64,000 nucleotides of DNA from UBA4416 sp040387475 (GTDB lineage Bacteria > Bacteroidota > Bacteroidia > B-17B0 > Aurantibacillaceae). Positions 43,354 to 53,319 of this stretch are shown here, piece by piece (position 1 is the stretch's first letter; every line of letters starts with the position of its first letter). The notes beneath the pieces are model-generated. The model did not search any database. It was given only the letters and a program-made list of their open reading frames with translations, and was not told the DNA's origin. Position numbers and translations under genes: made by a program. The stretch is from positions 1 to 64,000 of the forward strand of contig JAZKDT010000001.1 in NCBI GenBank assembly GCA_040387475.1, read 5' to 3'.

Positions 43354-46120
43354 TAGCATCGCACGTTTAAAGACATACCTGATCCTATTTTGTTTACTGT
43401 TTGCAAAACCAGCAGATGCCACTCATATTGTTGGAGGTGAGATTTACTATGACAACCTCGGGGGTGATAATTACCTGATTCATATGAAAGTTTACCGTGA
43501 CTGTTTAAATGGTGTTCCGCCATTTGATGATCCCGCTTTTTTTACCATTTTCGATATGTTTGGCAATCCCGTTCAAACCTTACAAATTTCCCCGTTATCG
43601 GTAACAACAGTACCTCCAACCAATAATAGTCCGTGCGCACCAACTACAGCGGGGAATGCCTGTGTAGAAGAAGCCATTTACCAAACAATGGTTCACCTGC
43701 CGCCGTTAATGGGTGGATATTATATTACGTACCAAAGATGCTGCCGAAATAATACGATTTTAAATCTGGTAAATCCGGGCGGAATAGGTGCTACTTACTG
43801 GGAACACATTCCCGGACCCGAAGTTGTATCTGGAAATAACAGTCCACGTTTTACTTACCGCCCCCCAATATATATCTGCCAGAACATTCCTATTTCATTT
43901 GACCACATCGCAACCGACCCGGATGGCGATTCATTGGTTTATAGTTTATGTACGCCTTTTAATGGATTGGATGGTTGTTGCCCCGTAGTAGGTGCTACGC
44001 CGTTTCCGGGTCCCCAATGCTCGAGCCCCCCATCAAACTGCCCTTCTACAAATACGCCTCCGCCTTATGTAAGTGTACCTTTTGCTGCACCCTTTTCTGC
44101 ATCCTATCCTATGTCATCAAGTCCTGCGATTAATATTAACCCAAACACCGGATTTTTAGATGGTGTTCCAAACATGCAGGGGCAATGGGTAGTAGGTGTA
44201 TGCGTGAGCGAATATCGTCATGGCCAATTAATAGGAGTGCACCACCGTGACTTTCAATTTAATGTGATTGTCTGCCCCTATGTAGTTGTTGCGGATATAA
44301 TTTCTCAAACAACAACCAATAACGGACAAGGTACGGGCTATTGTAATGGGTTTACGATTAATTATTCAAATAACAGTTTTAACGGAACTACATATCACTG
44401 GGATTTTGGTGACCCTACGACTTTAGCAGATACGTCCAATGCTTTTAATCCAATATATACGTTCAGTAATCCAGGAACGTACACCGTTACTCTAATTGCA
44501 AACCCTGGCTCACCTTGCGGTGATACTACCGTAGAGGTTTTTACTGCGCAACCATTACTTGCTCCTGATTACATTGCACCGGTTGCACAGTGCTTTAACG
44601 GTAACAATTTTACATTTACAACAATCGGTGCATTCCCAAACAACAGTGTTTTCAACTGGAATTTCGGCACTAACGCTACGCCTTCTAGCGCCAACACCTC
44701 GCCTGTTAATAATGTTCATTTTAACACTGCCGGCATATATACTGTTGTTATGACCGTTACTGCGAATATTTGTACGGCCACTACTACTAAAACGATCGAA
44801 GTGTGGGAAAATCCCATTGCGTCCGTTGCGCCCTTTCCAGCGGTAGGCTGCGACCCCGTAATAGTTACTTTTACAAATACAAGTACATCCGGAACACCTA
44901 TGAACATTCTTTGGACCTTTAGTGATGGAACGACTTCCACATCTTTAAATCCTACTCATACCTTTAGTCCGGCTGGCATTTACGGTTTTTCTTTATCAAT
45001 AAGTACCAGTCAAAATTGTATAGATACAAGCCAGGTGACTGCCGTTAACAGTATAAGTGTAACCACCACGCCAATTGCAGATTTCAGCTATGTATCTACT
45101 TCGGGACTATGCTTTAATAATCATAATTTTTCTTTTTTAAATACATCTCAGCAAATAAGTTCAAGTGGGATTATTTCCTGGAGTTTTGGCGCAAATGCGT
45201 CTACGCAGTTTTCCAATAACCAGTCCATTTCTAATCTCACTTATAGCGCCCCTGGCTTATATCCCGTTACTTTAATAGCAACAGATAATAGTTGTTCAGA
45301 TACCATAACAAAAGTGATTGAACTATATGAGAATCCTGTGGCGGATGTTAGTCCCATTACCTCTGTAGGTTGTGATCCCATGTCGGTTGAATTTATCAGC
45401 GCCAGTACATCAGCTTCCGATCCTGAATATTTATGGGCCTTTAGTGATGGGAGCACTTCAACCGAACAAAATCCAACACATATATTTACACCTCCCGGAC
45501 TTTATACTTATACTTTAACTATAAAAACAAACAGCAAATGTATTGATAGCAGCCAAATCGTCTCTGTTTCAAGCATTACTGTTAACCCATCCCCGGTAGC
45601 AAGCTTTACTGCAACTCCCATGGTTACCACCATATTTGATCCGGATATTTTCTTCACCAATACGTCCTCTACAGCAAACATCATAAGCTGGTACTATGAT
45701 TTTGCTGATGGCTCGGGCTCATCTGACATTAATCCGATGCATACGTATGCTACCTGGGGCGACTATAATGTTACTCAAACCCTTGTAAACACCTATGCGT
45801 GTCCAAACACCGTACGTTTATTAATTAGGGTTTTACCCGAATTCAGGTTTTGGATACCAAACGCATTTACTCCCGGAAACAAAGATAACCTCAACGACAT
45901 TTTCAAGCCAATAGCCATTGGCGTTGAAAATTACACGTTCATGATCTTTGACCGCTGGGGAGAAATGATCTACAAAACCAATGACACTGAAGGCGGATGG
46001 AATGGCACCTATAGAAATAAGCCCTGCACCGACGATGTATACATTTGGAAATGTGAATTTAAAAACATTGTTTCCAGATTGAATGAATCTCATGTAGGAC
46101 ACGTTACGCTTGTGCGATAG
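43310..46120 (+). CDS. T9SS type B secreted PKD-domain adhesin-like protein
   Basis: 936 residues from ATG 43310. The signal peptide (YLILFCLLFAKPADA) lies unusually far in, after 22 residues, and begins just past the previous stop; ATG 43310 is the only ordinary start before it, although an ATC near 43358 is possible. The mature N-terminus THIVGGEIYYDNLGGDNYL is a common opening of Bacteroidota PKD proteins. It is followed by a domain with QRCCRNNTILNLVNPGG, then about six PKD domains (YHWDFGDP, FNWNFG, LWTFSDGT, SWSFGANA, LWAFSDGS, YYDFADGS). The CHU_C terminus has IPNAFTPGNKDNLNDIF and FDRWGEMIYKTND. Two PKD pairs are a block duplication (about 519-522 bases). It is likely surface-exposed and works with the preceding protein. 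Confidence 0.85.
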   Translation: MEESLTDFSRCLETNSIARLKTYLILFCLLFAKPADATHIVGGEIYYDNLGGDNYLIHMKVYRDCLNGVPPFDDPAFFTIFDMFGNPVQTLQISPLSVTTVPPTNNSPCAPTTAGNACVEEAIYQTMVHLPPLMGGYYITYQRCCRNNTILNLVNPGGIGATYWEHIPGPEVVSGNNSPRFTYRPPIYICQNIPISFDHIATDPDGDSLVYSLCTPFNGLDGCCPVVGATPFPGPQCSSPPSNCPSTNTPPPYVSVPFAAPFSASYPMSSSPAININPNTGFLDGVPNMQGQWVVGVCVSEYRHGQLIGVHHRDFQFNVIVCPYVVVADIISQTTTNNGQGTGYCNGFTINYSNNSFNGTTYHWDFGDPTTLADTSNAFNPIYTFSNPGTYTVTLIANPGSPCGDTTVEVFTAQPLLAPDYIAPVAQCFNGNNFTFTTIGAFPNNSVFNWNFGTNATPSSANTSPVNNVHFNTAGIYTVVMTVTANICTATTTKTIEVWENPIASVAPFPAVGCDPVIVTFTNTSTSGTPMNILWTFSDGTTSTSLNPTHTFSPAGIYGFSLSISTSQNCIDTSQVTAVNSISVTTTPIADFSYVSTSGLCFNNHNFSFLNTSQQISSSGIISWSFGANASTQFSNNQSISNLTYSAPGLYPVTLIATDNSCSDTITKVIELYENPVADVSPITSVGCDPMSVEFISASTSASDPEYLWAFSDGSTSTEQNPTHIFTPPGLYTYTLTIKTNSKCIDSSQIVSVSSITVNPSPVASFTATPMVTTIFDPDIFFTNTSSTANIISWYYDFADGSGSSDINPMHTYATWGDYNVTQTLVNTYACPNTVRLLIRVLPEFRFWIPNAFTPGNKDNLNDIFKPIAIGVENYTFMIFDRWGEMIYKTNDTEGGWNGTYRNKPCTDDVYIWKCEFKNIVSRLNESHVGHVTLVR
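44579..45097 (+). repeat. PKD pair, copy 1
   Basis: A two-domain unit (QCFNGNNFTF ... VGCDPVIVTF) with Cys codons at 44591 and 44849. The second copy has matching Cys codons at 45110 and 45371. Limits approximate. Confidence 0.7.
45098..45616 (+). repeat. PKD pair, copy 2
   Basis: Counterpart of the previous unit (LCFNNHNFSF ... VGCDPMSVEF), including the linker ELYENPVADVSP against EVWENPIASVAP. Limits approximate. Confidence 0.7.
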
Positions 46121-46202
46121 GTTAGATTAAATTAATACGCAGTTGTTCATAATCCTTACGAGTTTATCTATTTCATCTTAAATTTATACTTTCTTTTGTT
46201 AA

Positions 46203-48194
46203 GTGAACCTCTTATTTACAAAAATACGCGACAAACATGCACTTTGGTATAAAGGTATTGTGTTTGCATTTTGTGTTATTGTTTGCACCTATCTGCTACC
46301 TAAAAACAATTATATAGAAACGAGCCAGATTAATGTAGGAGATATTTGGTTAAACAATGATTTGTTAGCGCCGTTTGATTTTCTGGTTAAAAAAACCAAT
46401 GATGAAATAAAACTGGAAAGCAAAGAATCAAAAAAACAAATTTCTTATTTTAAAAAAACAACTATTAATCTTGATAATCTTTTATCGAGGGCTCCTGATT
46501 TGCAAGGCGAAAAACAAACTGCTCTCAAATTAATGTTAGACAGCATTTTTAAAATTGGAATTTATTTTCAGGACGAAAGATCTACATACCATGACTCAGT
46601 CATGTATATTGTAGATAATAATGAAGTGGTTTTGACGCAACGTCAAAAATTATACGATTACGAAAAATTAAAAAAAGCTGTTACGGCTAATATTAAAAAC
46701 GAACTTCTCTCTAATCACGTTTTATCGTTAATTAAACCGAACATCATTTATGATGAGATCCTATCTAATGAATTAGCTGTGGACGAGCCCGAAACAAATT
46801 ACATTTATAAATCGAAAGTTGAAAAAGGTGAAGTATTGATTCACAAAAACGATGTGGTAAATACGGAACAAGATCAGATATTAAAAAGTTATAATCAGGC
46901 ATTAATTGAACAGGAAGCACAAACTCCATTATGGTCGGTTATTACAGGCCAATTTTTAGCTTGTATACTCGTGCTGGGAATCATGATGCTATTTCTTGCG
47001 TTTTTTAGGAAAGCCATTTTTAGTCAAAACACACAAGTAACATTTATTTTTATGGTGATTTTGTTGATCATCCTGGTAACAAGCATCGTAGCAAAATATA
47101 ATATCAAATATGTGTATGCCGTTCCATTTTGTTTAGTTCCTATATTAATCCGTGTTTTTTTTGACAGTAGAACTTCTTTATTCAATTTTCTCAATATTAT
47201 TTTAATCTGTGCTTTTTTCACTCCCGATAAATTTGAATTTGTATTTATACAATTGATTGCCGGTATAGGTACTATTTTTAGCGTGGCGGACATGGGGAAA
47301 CGTTCCAAACTATTTGTCTCGGCCCTGCTTACATTTGTATTCTATGTATCCGCGTTTACTGCTTACCATTTGATAAATAATACTCCACAGGCTATTACCG
47401 ATACGCAAAATTATATTCCGTTTTTACTGAGCAGCGTGTGCGTCCTGTTTTCTTTCCCTTTGATTTACCTATTTGAAAAACTATTTGGATTCGTGTCTGA
47501 TTTTACTTTACTCGAATTGTGCGACTTAAACTCGCCGCTGTTACGCCAACTATCACAAAAAATTCCAGGAACATTTCAGCATTCGCTTCAGGTAGCAAAT
47601 CTTGCTGAAGAAGCCTGCTATAAGATTGGTGGCAATGCTTTATTAGTGAGAACGGGCGCCATGTACCATGATATTGGAAAAATGAGTAATCCACGTTTTT
47701 TTACTGAGAATCAGGTAGGAGAAGTAAGTCCGCACGAAGACCTATCATCCGAAGAGAGTGCTCAAATTATTATTGGACATGTTATTAAAGGAGTTGAGAT
47801 TGCCAAAGAAAATCAATTGCCTGAAGCAGTTATTGACTTTATCAGAACGCATCATGGCACTACTACTACCCGCTATTTTTTACACAACTATAAAAAAGAG
47901 CATGAAGGCGAAATCATAAACGAAGATTTGTTCAGATATCCCGGACCTATTCCTTTCAGTAAAGAAACAGCTATTCTAATGATGGCTGATGGCGTGGAGG
48001 CCTCTTCACGAAGCTTAAAAAAATACGATGCTATCGCCATTGATGAACTAGTTGATAATATCATTAATCACCAAATCAACGAAAATCAATTCATGAACGC
48101 CGATATTACTTTCAGAGATATTAACCAAATCAAAAAAATCTTCAAAAAACGGTTAATGAATATCTATCATGTGAGAATTGAATATCCTCGATAG
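46203..48194 (+). CDS. Membrane HD-domain phosphodiesterase, PgpH / 7TMR-HD family
   Basis: 663 residues from GTG 46203. One N-terminal membrane segment (about 17-36) precedes an extracytoplasmic domain to about 240. Seven membrane segments follow at about 240-440. The C-terminal HD domain opens GTFQHSLQVANLAEEA near residue 456, has the metal pair MYHDIGKMSNPRFF near 486, and HVIKGVEIA and RTHHGTT further on. This is the layout of PgpH, which hydrolyses cyclic di-AMP to pApA in other bacteria. It would link an external or membrane signal to c-di-AMP level. It is downstream of two surface-protein genes by 82 bases and faces the SpoIIE-type phosphatase gene. No diadenylate cyclase is in the window. 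Confidence 0.88.
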   Translation: MNLLFTKIRDKHALWYKGIVFAFCVIVCTYLLPKNNYIETSQINVGDIWLNNDLLAPFDFLVKKTNDEIKLESKESKKQISYFKKTTINLDNLLSRAPDLQGEKQTALKLMLDSIFKIGIYFQDERSTYHDSVMYIVDNNEVVLTQRQKLYDYEKLKKAVTANIKNELLSNHVLSLIKPNIIYDEILSNELAVDEPETNYIYKSKVEKGEVLIHKNDVVNTEQDQILKSYNQALIEQEAQTPLWSVITGQFLACILVLGIMMLFLAFFRKAIFSQNTQVTFIFMVILLIILVTSIVAKYNIKYVYAVPFCLVPILIRVFFDSRTSLFNFLNIILICAFFTPDKFEFVFIQLIAGIGTIFSVADMGKRSKLFVSALLTFVFYVSAFTAYHLINNTPQAITDTQNYIPFLLSSVCVLFSFPLIYLFEKLFGFVSDFTLLELCDLNSPLLRQLSQKIPGTFQHSLQVANLAEEACYKIGGNALLVRTGAMYHDIGKMSNPRFFTENQVGEVSPHEDLSSEESAQIIIGHVIKGVEIAKENQLPEAVIDFIRTHHGTTTTRYFLHNYKKEHEGEIINEDLFRYPGPIPFSKETAILMMADGVEASSRSLKKYDAIAIDELVDNIINHQINENQFMNADITFRDINQIKKIFKKRLMNIYHVRIEYPR

Positions 48195-48239
48195 TTCTCG
48201 CATTACCAAAATCATATTTTTAAAAATATTCGGGCAGAA

Positions 48240-49553
48240 CTATACCCTTATCCCTACGATACAGATATCATCCACTTGTTCGAGGTCGCCTTTCCATTCA
48301 ATAAACGTTTTTTCCAGTATGTTTTTTTGTTCGCTAAGTTGTAATGACGCTATTTCTTTAAAAACTTTGTTCAATTGTTTACTGGTGAATTTTTTTCCTT
48401 TAGATCCTCCAAACAAGTCGCCGTAACCGTCGGTATAAAAATACAACATATCTCCTTTCGCAACCTCAATGGTATGAAGCGTGAACGCATCCATTTTATA
48501 ACTTATTCCAACCGGCATTTTATCTTTTGCCAATTTATGTGCTTCGCCCTGCTTAACTAAGGTTTGGAAACTATTCCCCGAGGCGTAACTAATCTTTCCA
48601 CCGTGTTTGTGAAACCTAATAACCACGCCATCCATCCCATCTTGGGAACCGCTCTTAGATGTATTCTCAATAATTCGCATCCTAACAAAGTCCAGAATCT
48701 TATCAGGCGACAAAATACTTTTTTCTGCCAAAGCTTCATTTAAAAAACTATTAATTAAAAGGCTCATGAATGCTCCGGGAACGCCATGGCCAGTACAGTC
48801 ACAAATTGCCATGTAAAAATCGCCATTGTATTCGAGTGCCCAATAAAAATCGCCGCTCACAATATCCTTTGGCTTATATAAAACAAAATTTTCGGATAAA
48901 TGCTTATCCAATAATTCTGTGGGTGCCAGCAGGGAGTTTTGTATTTTCTGGGCATAATAAATACTGTCTGTTATCTCCTTGTTTTTTTCGGCTAATTTAT
49001 TCAAAGCGTTTTCTTTTGCTTTTTCAAATACCATGGTTACAGTATATACTATAAGCGACAGTCCAAATACACATGTTACTGTAAAAAATCGTTTCCACGT
49101 AGTGTCATAAGCTACCGGATAGTTGATTGAGATAACTCCAGAACTAATAATAAAGATAATAGTAATGCCGAGCCAAAACAGCGTATTTGGTCCTATTCCC
49201 AAAAGCAATAAAGAAATAACCGGAATTAAAATAAACCAGGGCAACACCGGAGAAAACAATCCTCCTGAAAAAAAACTACACATCAAAACTGCAACAAATG
49301 CGCAATTAGCAATGTAAAAATTTGCTGAGGCTGTGTAGCTTAATATTTTCTTATCAAAGAGTTTTAGATTAACGATGAATAAAGCAAAATTCACGAGCAT
49401 GGCTATAATTCCGGGCTTGTAGCCTATGAGAAGGCTTACGAGAACATAAAAAATTGAAAAAATAGCCGTTATACTTATAAAGTTATTAAGCAGGCGGAGA
49501 TTATTTACCCGCTTGGCTCTTTTTGTATAAAGGCTTTTTATAAAATGTTTCAT
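48240..49553 (-). CDS. Membrane-anchored SpoIIE-type PP2C phosphatase
   Basis: 437 residues. Five or six hydrophobic segments occupy residues 23-180. A short coiled linker (NALNKLAEKNKEITDSIYYAQKIQNSLL) leads to the SpoIIE/RsbU phosphatase domain, about 215-437. PP2C metal motifs are seen in DIVSGDFYW near 237, AICDCTGHGVPGAFMS near 255 and the late FYTDGYGDLFGG near 375. Such proteins dephosphorylate anti-sigma-factor antagonists or related regulators. No partner STAS or kinase gene is adjacent. It is convergent with the HD phosphodiesterase and downstream of the flavoprotein gene with three bases between. Confidence 0.9.
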   Translation of the reverse strand: MKHFIKSLYTKRAKRVNNLRLLNNFISITAIFSIFYVLVSLLIGYKPGIIAMLVNFALFIVNLKLFDKKILSYTASANFYIANCAFVAVLMCSFFSGGLFSPVLPWFILIPVISLLLLGIGPNTLFWLGITIIFIISSGVISINYPVAYDTTWKRFFTVTCVFGLSLIVYTVTMVFEKAKENALNKLAEKNKEITDSIYYAQKIQNSLLAPTELLDKHLSENFVLYKPKDIVSGDFYWALEYNGDFYMAICDCTGHGVPGAFMSLLINSFLNEALAEKSILSPDKILDFVRMRIIENTSKSGSQDGMDGVVIRFHKHGGKISYASGNSFQTLVKQGEAHKLAKDKMPVGISYKMDAFTLHTIEVAKGDMLYFYTDGYGDLFGGSKGKKFTSKQLNKVFKEIASLQLSEQKNILEKTFIEWKGDLEQVDDICIVGIRV

Positions 49554-49556
49554 ATT

Positions 49557-51254
49557 CTATAAAGGATTACTCCATGATAGTCCCTTTTTAAATCTGCTTT
49601 GGTCATTAAGTTTTAAAACATCTAACACAAGCGGCTCGTCAAATTTCCATAATTCACATAAAGCCGCTTTTGATCCACTAGCTTCAATAATATTATTGAC
49701 AGCTCTGCGTGCTGCTTCATTGGCGCCCTCCATCGTGGCTAAATCCGTATTTGTTTTTATATAATCTGATGCTAAATACAAATTAGCGATTTGAGTAAAT
49801 GAATTTGGTCGCAGAGTCCATGTATTTACCTGATTAACTAGTAAAGGCTCTTTATTAGAAAGGGTTTGAAGTTTGTCAACTTCGTCCGAGCTAAGAAGTG
49901 TCTTCATCAATGGACTTGGTTCGCTCTTCATTGGTTCAATATCGGCATCAAGATGTACAAAACGTTTCATCTCGTCTGATAAAACGATACCATCTACATT
50001 GATCGCCTGTTGCAATTGTTTCCACACTTCTTCTTTTACTTCGTCCAGCGTGCAATCCTGTGCCGCTTTTTTATTAAAATTGCCTGGAGCAGTCCAGTCT
50101 GAAATATCAACAGACAAAACTCCTTTTACCGTTCCATCATATCTGTTTTGAATATCATAGTCGCCCCAGAACTGCATTTGTGATATGGATGTAAGGGCCC
50201 AATTAGAGTTAGCATAAATCGTATGTCCTTTATGCATATCAAACTGTTGATTCAAATAAAACTGAATTCCGTTCATCCATTCAACGTTGGGTGCCAATAA
50301 AATAATATTTTGCAAAGAAGCGTCCACTTTCAACATGTCCGGATTTATGAGTTGCGCCGCAACTTCAACCGGTGTTGCCAATAAATAATAGTCGCCTGTA
50401 ATTAACTGTACAGCCTGGGAACCATTTACGGTTTGAATCGCCGCTCCCGATATTTGATTATTACTTACGTGTAAAGCAGTCACTTTTTTTCCCAGATGAA
50501 ATTTAACCCCTTTGGAAATAAGATACGAAAGCCATGGATTAAGCCAGGCATCATTGGTGGGTTTATTAAGCACTCTATCTGTAATATGGCTCGACGGATT
50601 GATCATACCGTATATCAACTGCAAAAAAATAGATCCCACTGTTCTTGTGCTGGCCGATTGCGCTTTGGCTGCAACTAAAGAACGAGTCAACCCTTCTACC
50701 AATAAGGTTCTGTAAGCTTCACTGAAATCATCAGCCCTTAAATATTCCCACCATCCTATTTGTTCATATTGATCTATGTAGCGTTCGCTACAAGAGGTCA
50801 TTAACTGCCAGATACGGTCAGTAAAAAAAGCAATTTCTTCTTTTGTTAGTTCCTTCTCCGCATCAATAACTGCAATCACCATTTCAATAATTTCCTTAAC
50901 ATTGCCCGGAAAATTAACGGGCATAATAATTGGTTTTCTTGCAGTTTGCGCTATTTCGACAGTTTCTGTAGCTATTAAATTATCAAAACAGGTTTTGCCT
51001 GCACCGTATGGAATACGTTTCATCGTATCGGTTATATGCTTGTAAAAGCCTGGAAAAAACCGAAACCCATGCTCACCCGGCAAAAACTTAGTGGGGTCAG
51101 TTATATTTGTTCCGGGAACTTTTACGCTTCGCGCTTTGCCACCGAAATATTCGGTGTTCCGATCATATACTTCAACTTCAAATCCTCGTTCTATTAATTC
51201 ATGTGCTGCGCTCATTCCGGCTACACCGCCGCCTAAAACAATTACCTTTGCCAT
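49557..51254 (-). CDS. FAD-dependent amine oxidase / carotenoid-desaturase-like oxidoreductase
   Basis: 565 residues. The N-terminal FAD fold (VIVLGGGVAGMSAAHEL) and DRNTEYFGGKARS are typical of the amine-oxidase/phytoene-desaturase superfamily. GEHGFRFFPGFYKHITDTM near residue 80 marks a subgroup often annotated as hydroxysqualene dehydroxylase- or phytoene-desaturase-like. The C-terminal YLASDYIKTNTDLATMEGANEAARRAV is the second FAD block. The substrate cannot be assigned; no terpenoid cyclase or phytoene synthase gene is near. It precedes the SpoIIE phosphatase gene by three bases and is likely in the same transcript. Confidence 0.8.
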   Translation of the reverse strand: MAKVIVLGGGVAGMSAAHELIERGFEVEVYDRNTEYFGGKARSVKVPGTNITDPTKFLPGEHGFRFFPGFYKHITDTMKRIPYGAGKTCFDNLIATETVEIAQTARKPIIMPVNFPGNVKEIIEMVIAVIDAEKELTKEEIAFFTDRIWQLMTSCSERYIDQYEQIGWWEYLRADDFSEAYRTLLVEGLTRSLVAAKAQSASTRTVGSIFLQLIYGMINPSSHITDRVLNKPTNDAWLNPWLSYLISKGVKFHLGKKVTALHVSNNQISGAAIQTVNGSQAVQLITGDYYLLATPVEVAAQLINPDMLKVDASLQNIILLAPNVEWMNGIQFYLNQQFDMHKGHTIYANSNWALTSISQMQFWGDYDIQNRYDGTVKGVLSVDISDWTAPGNFNKKAAQDCTLDEVKEEVWKQLQQAINVDGIVLSDEMKRFVHLDADIEPMKSEPSPLMKTLLSSDEVDKLQTLSNKEPLLVNQVNTWTLRPNSFTQIANLYLASDYIKTNTDLATMEGANEAARRAVNNIIEASGSKAALCELWKFDEPLVLDVLKLNDQSRFKKGLSWSNPL

Positions 51255-51352
51255 ATATTATATATCACTATTTTTTGAGTACAATTTACATAAATATATG
51301 AAAAAACCAATTAAAAGAGGTTAATGAAATGATTTCAACCAAGATAAAGTCT

Positions 51353-51694
51353 TTAATATTCTTGCTTTAATAACGCTATTATTTTTTGAAGCTCAAGGGT
51401 ATCAACGTCTTTTAAAGGATCTATTTTGTATATCTTCATTTGCTTCCGTCCTTCCGACAAAAGCTTTGGGTGAGTTACTTTATTTCCTTTTACAAAACTG
51501 ATATGAATGGTCCTCTTCCTCGGATTGTAATCTACAAAACAAAACCATTTTCCATTGTAATAATAAAAAGGAGTATTAAATTTTCGCTTGTACTCCAACG
51601 CAATTTCAGTATTCAGGAAACTATGGAGAAACAAAAGCGTTGATTGTTCCGGTTCTGGTAATGATAAAAAATAATTATCAATATGCTCTTCCAA
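51353..51694 (-). CDS. DUF1801-family protein
   Basis: 113 residues, without signal or membrane segment. The pattern EHIDNYFLSLPEPEQ, KRKFNTPFYYYNGKWFCFVDY and ISFVKGNKVTHP is that of DUF1801 (YdhG-like) proteins. The function is unknown. Its start is directly adjacent to the stop of the RemB/Wzi-like gene (no gap), making it the last gene of the polysaccharide-type run. Confidence 0.8.
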   Translation of the reverse strand: MEEHIDNYFLSLPEPEQSTLLFLHSFLNTEIALEYKRKFNTPFYYYNGKWFCFVDYNPRKRTIHISFVKGNKVTHPKLLSEGRKQMKIYKIDPLKDVDTLELQKIIALLKQEY

Positions 51695-53317
51695 CTAATA
51701 GTCTCTGTAAAATTGATGAATACTCGTTTTGATGCCGAGATAAACGTAAGGTGACTGTAGCTCGTAATTTAAATCGTCTTTCAAACTGCGCTGAATGTAG
51801 CCGATTTCCAATCTTAAATTTAATTGTGGAACTATATAATAAGTGAATTTAATGTCGCTTTGCAAAAACAGCATTTTATTTCCCTGGGTTGTTTTGTGAC
51901 CATATTCATAAGGCCTGGTAGTGTAGCTCAAAAAAATGTTCTGTCCTAAATTAGATCCAAATGCGTCCATGCCAATTATTGCGGAAAGTCCTTGTGCGCT
52001 TAACATCCAGCGGTTGCCTCTGTAACTTATAAAAACAAGGTTTTCTCTAAAATTTGCGCCAAATGGATGGGCTAAAGCTTGTCCATAGTTTGCATAGTTT
52101 TGTTGCACGCTTCCATGTGTATACGTGTAAGGTCGAACTTCATTATATTCATACTGCAATGTGAGGCCTTTTATTGTGAACGCATTGATGTATTTGGCTC
52201 CGATTTGAACACCTTGTTTATTGGCCCACCAACCTTTTCTGGCCCTAATCTCTTTAAAGTAAAATTCATCTGCTACAACCTGCCCATAAATTTTTAAAGT
52301 GTTAAATAACTTAACCGACGCTGTTAGTCCCATCATGGAATTATCCGGCGAGCCTACCGAATATTCTTGCGGACGATAAAATACAATTGGATTTAAATAA
52401 TTAACATCAAATGTTCTTACACGGTTGGTATCTGTTCCTTGCCAGACAACGTTTTCAAAAAAAGAAATATTAAAATTTTTGAGCGCGTTAAAGCTCAGGT
52501 AGTGGAAAGTTCCATATTTGTTTTGTAAACTTTTTTGAGAACCATCGTATCTTGAGAAATCACGAAACCACGAATACCAAACATTATACTGAACCCGCCA
52601 GATATTTGCATTAATCCTAAAATAAGGATTGGCTGTTGACAAATCGGATAATAATAGTGACCGATAACCGTCGCCGATAAAATGTTTATCGTTTCCTGCC
52701 TGAAAATTAAATATTTTGTTTGGACTGTAAGACACATAGCCGGTAACATTTGAAAAACTATAGCTACCATCGTTGTTTTGAAACGCCCTCCCCAATCCTG
52801 GAATTAAACCTGTTGATTTTACGTGAGTATCTACGAATTGCGGATAACCTACCCTCCCGCCGATAGCTGTTAGCGCAAAGGTAAAATCATTATTGATATT
52901 GAGTTTTGCGTGAGCTCCTCCAAAAATTTCGGAAACTACTTTTGATGATAACATATCATAACCCGCCTGAAGATCAACTATAGGTAATATCTGAAAATTA
53001 TATTGGTTATGTTTATTCGGTCCTTCATTAAAGGTCTTACTTAAAAAGAAATTTTTAATAGGATAGTGTAACCAGGATATAGAGGTATCTGAAAAATTTT
53101 GAAGTGTGGATGTAAGGTAAGGCCTGAATGCAGAATGAAATTCAAAGCCAGGGTTTTTTATATCCCAGCAATCGATTGTTTGCTGCGTTTCCTGATTAAT
53201 AAAAATGTTTTGAGCCTGTGGGTCATTTTGAGAAAAAACCATTGATGTAAGAAAGCACAACGTAGCGACGACATAACGTTTTATTGAAACAAAGCTTATG
53301 TTACCTATCAATTCCAA
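51695..53317 (-). CDS. RemB/Wzi-like outer-membrane protein, copy 1
   Basis: 540 residues. A Sec signal peptide (VVATLCFLTSMVFSQ) precedes a long beta-barrel-like region. The family signature is near residue 213: GNDKHFIGDGYRSLLLSD, then NPYFRINANIWRVQYNVWYSWF. This matches the Wzi capsule-assembly fold and the Bacteroidota branch annotated as gliding motility protein RemB. Wzi binds capsular polysaccharide at the outer membrane. The gene is three bases from the glycosyltransferase gene, and its paralogue lies just beyond it. Between the two, the specific role (gliding or polysaccharide attachment) cannot be decided. Confidence 0.75.
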   Translation of the reverse strand: MELIGNISFVSIKRYVVATLCFLTSMVFSQNDPQAQNIFINQETQQTIDCWDIKNPGFEFHSAFRPYLTSTLQNFSDTSISWLHYPIKNFFLSKTFNEGPNKHNQYNFQILPIVDLQAGYDMLSSKVVSEIFGGAHAKLNINNDFTFALTAIGGRVGYPQFVDTHVKSTGLIPGLGRAFQNNDGSYSFSNVTGYVSYSPNKIFNFQAGNDKHFIGDGYRSLLLSDLSTANPYFRINANIWRVQYNVWYSWFRDFSRYDGSQKSLQNKYGTFHYLSFNALKNFNISFFENVVWQGTDTNRVRTFDVNYLNPIVFYRPQEYSVGSPDNSMMGLTASVKLFNTLKIYGQVVADEFYFKEIRARKGWWANKQGVQIGAKYINAFTIKGLTLQYEYNEVRPYTYTHGSVQQNYANYGQALAHPFGANFRENLVFISYRGNRWMLSAQGLSAIIGMDAFGSNLGQNIFLSYTTRPYEYGHKTTQGNKMLFLQSDIKFTYYIVPQLNLRLEIGYIQRSLKDDLNYELQSPYVYLGIKTSIHQFYRDY

Positions 53318-53319
53318 TT

